23,904 bases of DNA from an uncultured bacterium. GTDB taxonomy: Bacteria > Bacillota > Clostridia > Lachnospirales > Lachnospiraceae. The notes beneath the pieces are model-generated. The model was not told where the DNA came from and did not search any database. It saw only the letters and a list, made by a program, of their open reading frames with translations. Positions 23,280 through 23,904 of this stretch are shown here, piece after piece. The first letter of the stretch is position 1. Each line of letters begins with the position of its first letter. The stretch covers positions 1 to 23,904 of the forward strand of contig CALBJL010000242.1 of assembly GCA_937893485.1 (NCBI GenBank), read 5' to 3'. Position numbers and translations under genes: made by a program.

Positions 23280-23904
23280 ATGAGCATTCATACAATAGAT
23301 AGAGAAAATGTGAATGAATATGCAGACCGGTTAGATCCCGATATTGCGGAAAATATCGGGCGGAACGGCTATTACGGGCTGGCGTGGCAGAGTCTGCGGG
23401 ATGCGAAGGACCGGGCGTTGATCGTCTGGAGGCTGCAGTACATGAGGTCGGAGAAGACGACCGCGCGGATCTTACAGATGCAGGCACAGACATCCGTTGG
23501 CGCACGCGCGGTTTTAAAAGCGTATGAGGATATGCTCCGGGAGGCGCATGCAGTCAGATCTGTGTTTGAATTTCCGGAAAATACGGACGACTGCTGTATT
23601 GCAGAGCTCGAGCGCGCGGGCTATGAACCGCATCCGGGAGAACAGCAGACACTTGTCGTGACGGTCGATGAATTAAGGCAGTGCCCGTTTGTGGGTGCAC
23701 AGCCGATACCGGCACATGTCACCGGTATCGGTGAACTGACGATTGACCAGATGCGCAGAGGTGTCCAGAACTGCCTGCTGCAGCACAGGGAGGGAACACT
23801 GGAGGATCTGTATTCCCTGCCGATCCACTGGTTTGATCCGGAGGTATCCTGCTGTCTGCAGGAGGATGGCAAGGTATACGGACTGTTTCTCGTGCATTGT
23901 TTAT
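23280..23904 (+). CDS. Double GNAT-like protein, 3' partial
   Basis: ATG 23280, with GGGGA about nine bases upstream, opens a frame that runs off the right edge (208 codons visible). Residues ~1-120 look like a worn GNAT half: GLAWQSLRDAKDRALIVWRLQYM strands, a helix ARAVLKAYEDMLREA, and an ELERAGYEP segment typical of the GNAT end, but no RxxGxG/A CoA loop. A second half starts near 145 (GELTIDQMRRGVQNCLLQ, HWFDPEVSCCLQEDGKVYGLFLVH), which resembles the start of a GNAT core. The two-half layout recalls the GNAT-like genes of modules A-C, without the same sequence. An earlier ATG at 23276 meets a stop after eight codons. Whether a partner gene follows lies outside the window. Confidence 0.65.
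   Translation, partial: MSIHTIDRENVNEYADRLDPDIAENIGRNGYYGLAWQSLRDAKDRALIVWRLQYMRSEKTTARILQMQAQTSVGARAVLKAYEDMLREAHAVRSVFEFPENTDDCCIAELERAGYEPHPGEQQTLVVTVDELRQCPFVGAQPIPAHVTGIGELTIDQMRRGVQNCLLQHREGTLEDLYSLPIHWFDPEVSCCLQEDGKVYGLFLVHCL

Overview
The window looks like a chromosome segment from a low-to-mid GC Firmicute, most likely a gut Lachnospiraceae (Roseburia/Agathobacter type). The reasons are the strong AGGAGG-type ribosome binding sites, the NifU-like/GGGtGRT gene pair, a NiaR (3H-domain) regulator, a PTS_EIIC_2 permease and a membrane diguanylate cyclase. The genus is inferred. No tRNA, rRNA or CRISPR array was seen.

Region 1 (1-8473) is a tightly spaced plus-strand gene string. It opens with a protein cut by the left edge that carries a papain-like His/Cys module, followed by an AAA+ ATPase whose N-terminal region resembles ATPases of extracellular contractile injection systems (eCIS). 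I therefore read the left edge as the end of an eCIS-like locus, although no sheath, tube or baseplate gene is visible. Next come an archaeal-type ATPase with degraded ATPase and nuclease motifs, DNA topoisomerase III, and a left-handed beta-helix nucleotidyltransferase-like protein.

Region 2 (8497-12957) is a tandem duplication of a two-gene module: a double GNAT-like protein followed by a long helical partner. The first copy (A) is decaying. It has a 27-codon in-frame deletion, a roughly 490-bp deletion that joins the two genes, and an in-frame amber codon where the intact copy has CAG. The second copy (B) is intact.

Region 3 (13044-14913) is an independent, probably highly expressed cassette with its own promoter and a strong terminator: a NifU-like Fe-S scaffold protein and a GGGtGRT protein. 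It is followed by a MITE-like element with 20-bp inverted repeats and 13-16 bp direct repeats (14938-15189), and by a dead secreted-protein gene (15204-15846).

Region 4 (15928-18529) is a third, divergent module (C): a double GNAT-like protein overlapping a 579-residue protein with a C-terminal kinase-like domain. A possible fourth GNAT-like protein starts at the right edge (23280 onward). The repeated pairing of a GNAT-like protein with a long partner, one partner being a probable kinase, downstream of an eCIS-type ATPase, is the best candidate here for an undescribed system. One inferred reading is effector plus dedicated modifier or chaperone.

Region 5 (18540-23185) is more ordinary: a minus-strand diguanylate cyclase with a C-terminal PAS-like domain and a clear promoter, a MATE efflux protein, NiaR, and a PTS_EIIC_2 permease. 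The permease promoter overlaps or abuts a tandem TGACAAGACA repeat, a likely NiaR operator, and the gene ends in a good terminator.
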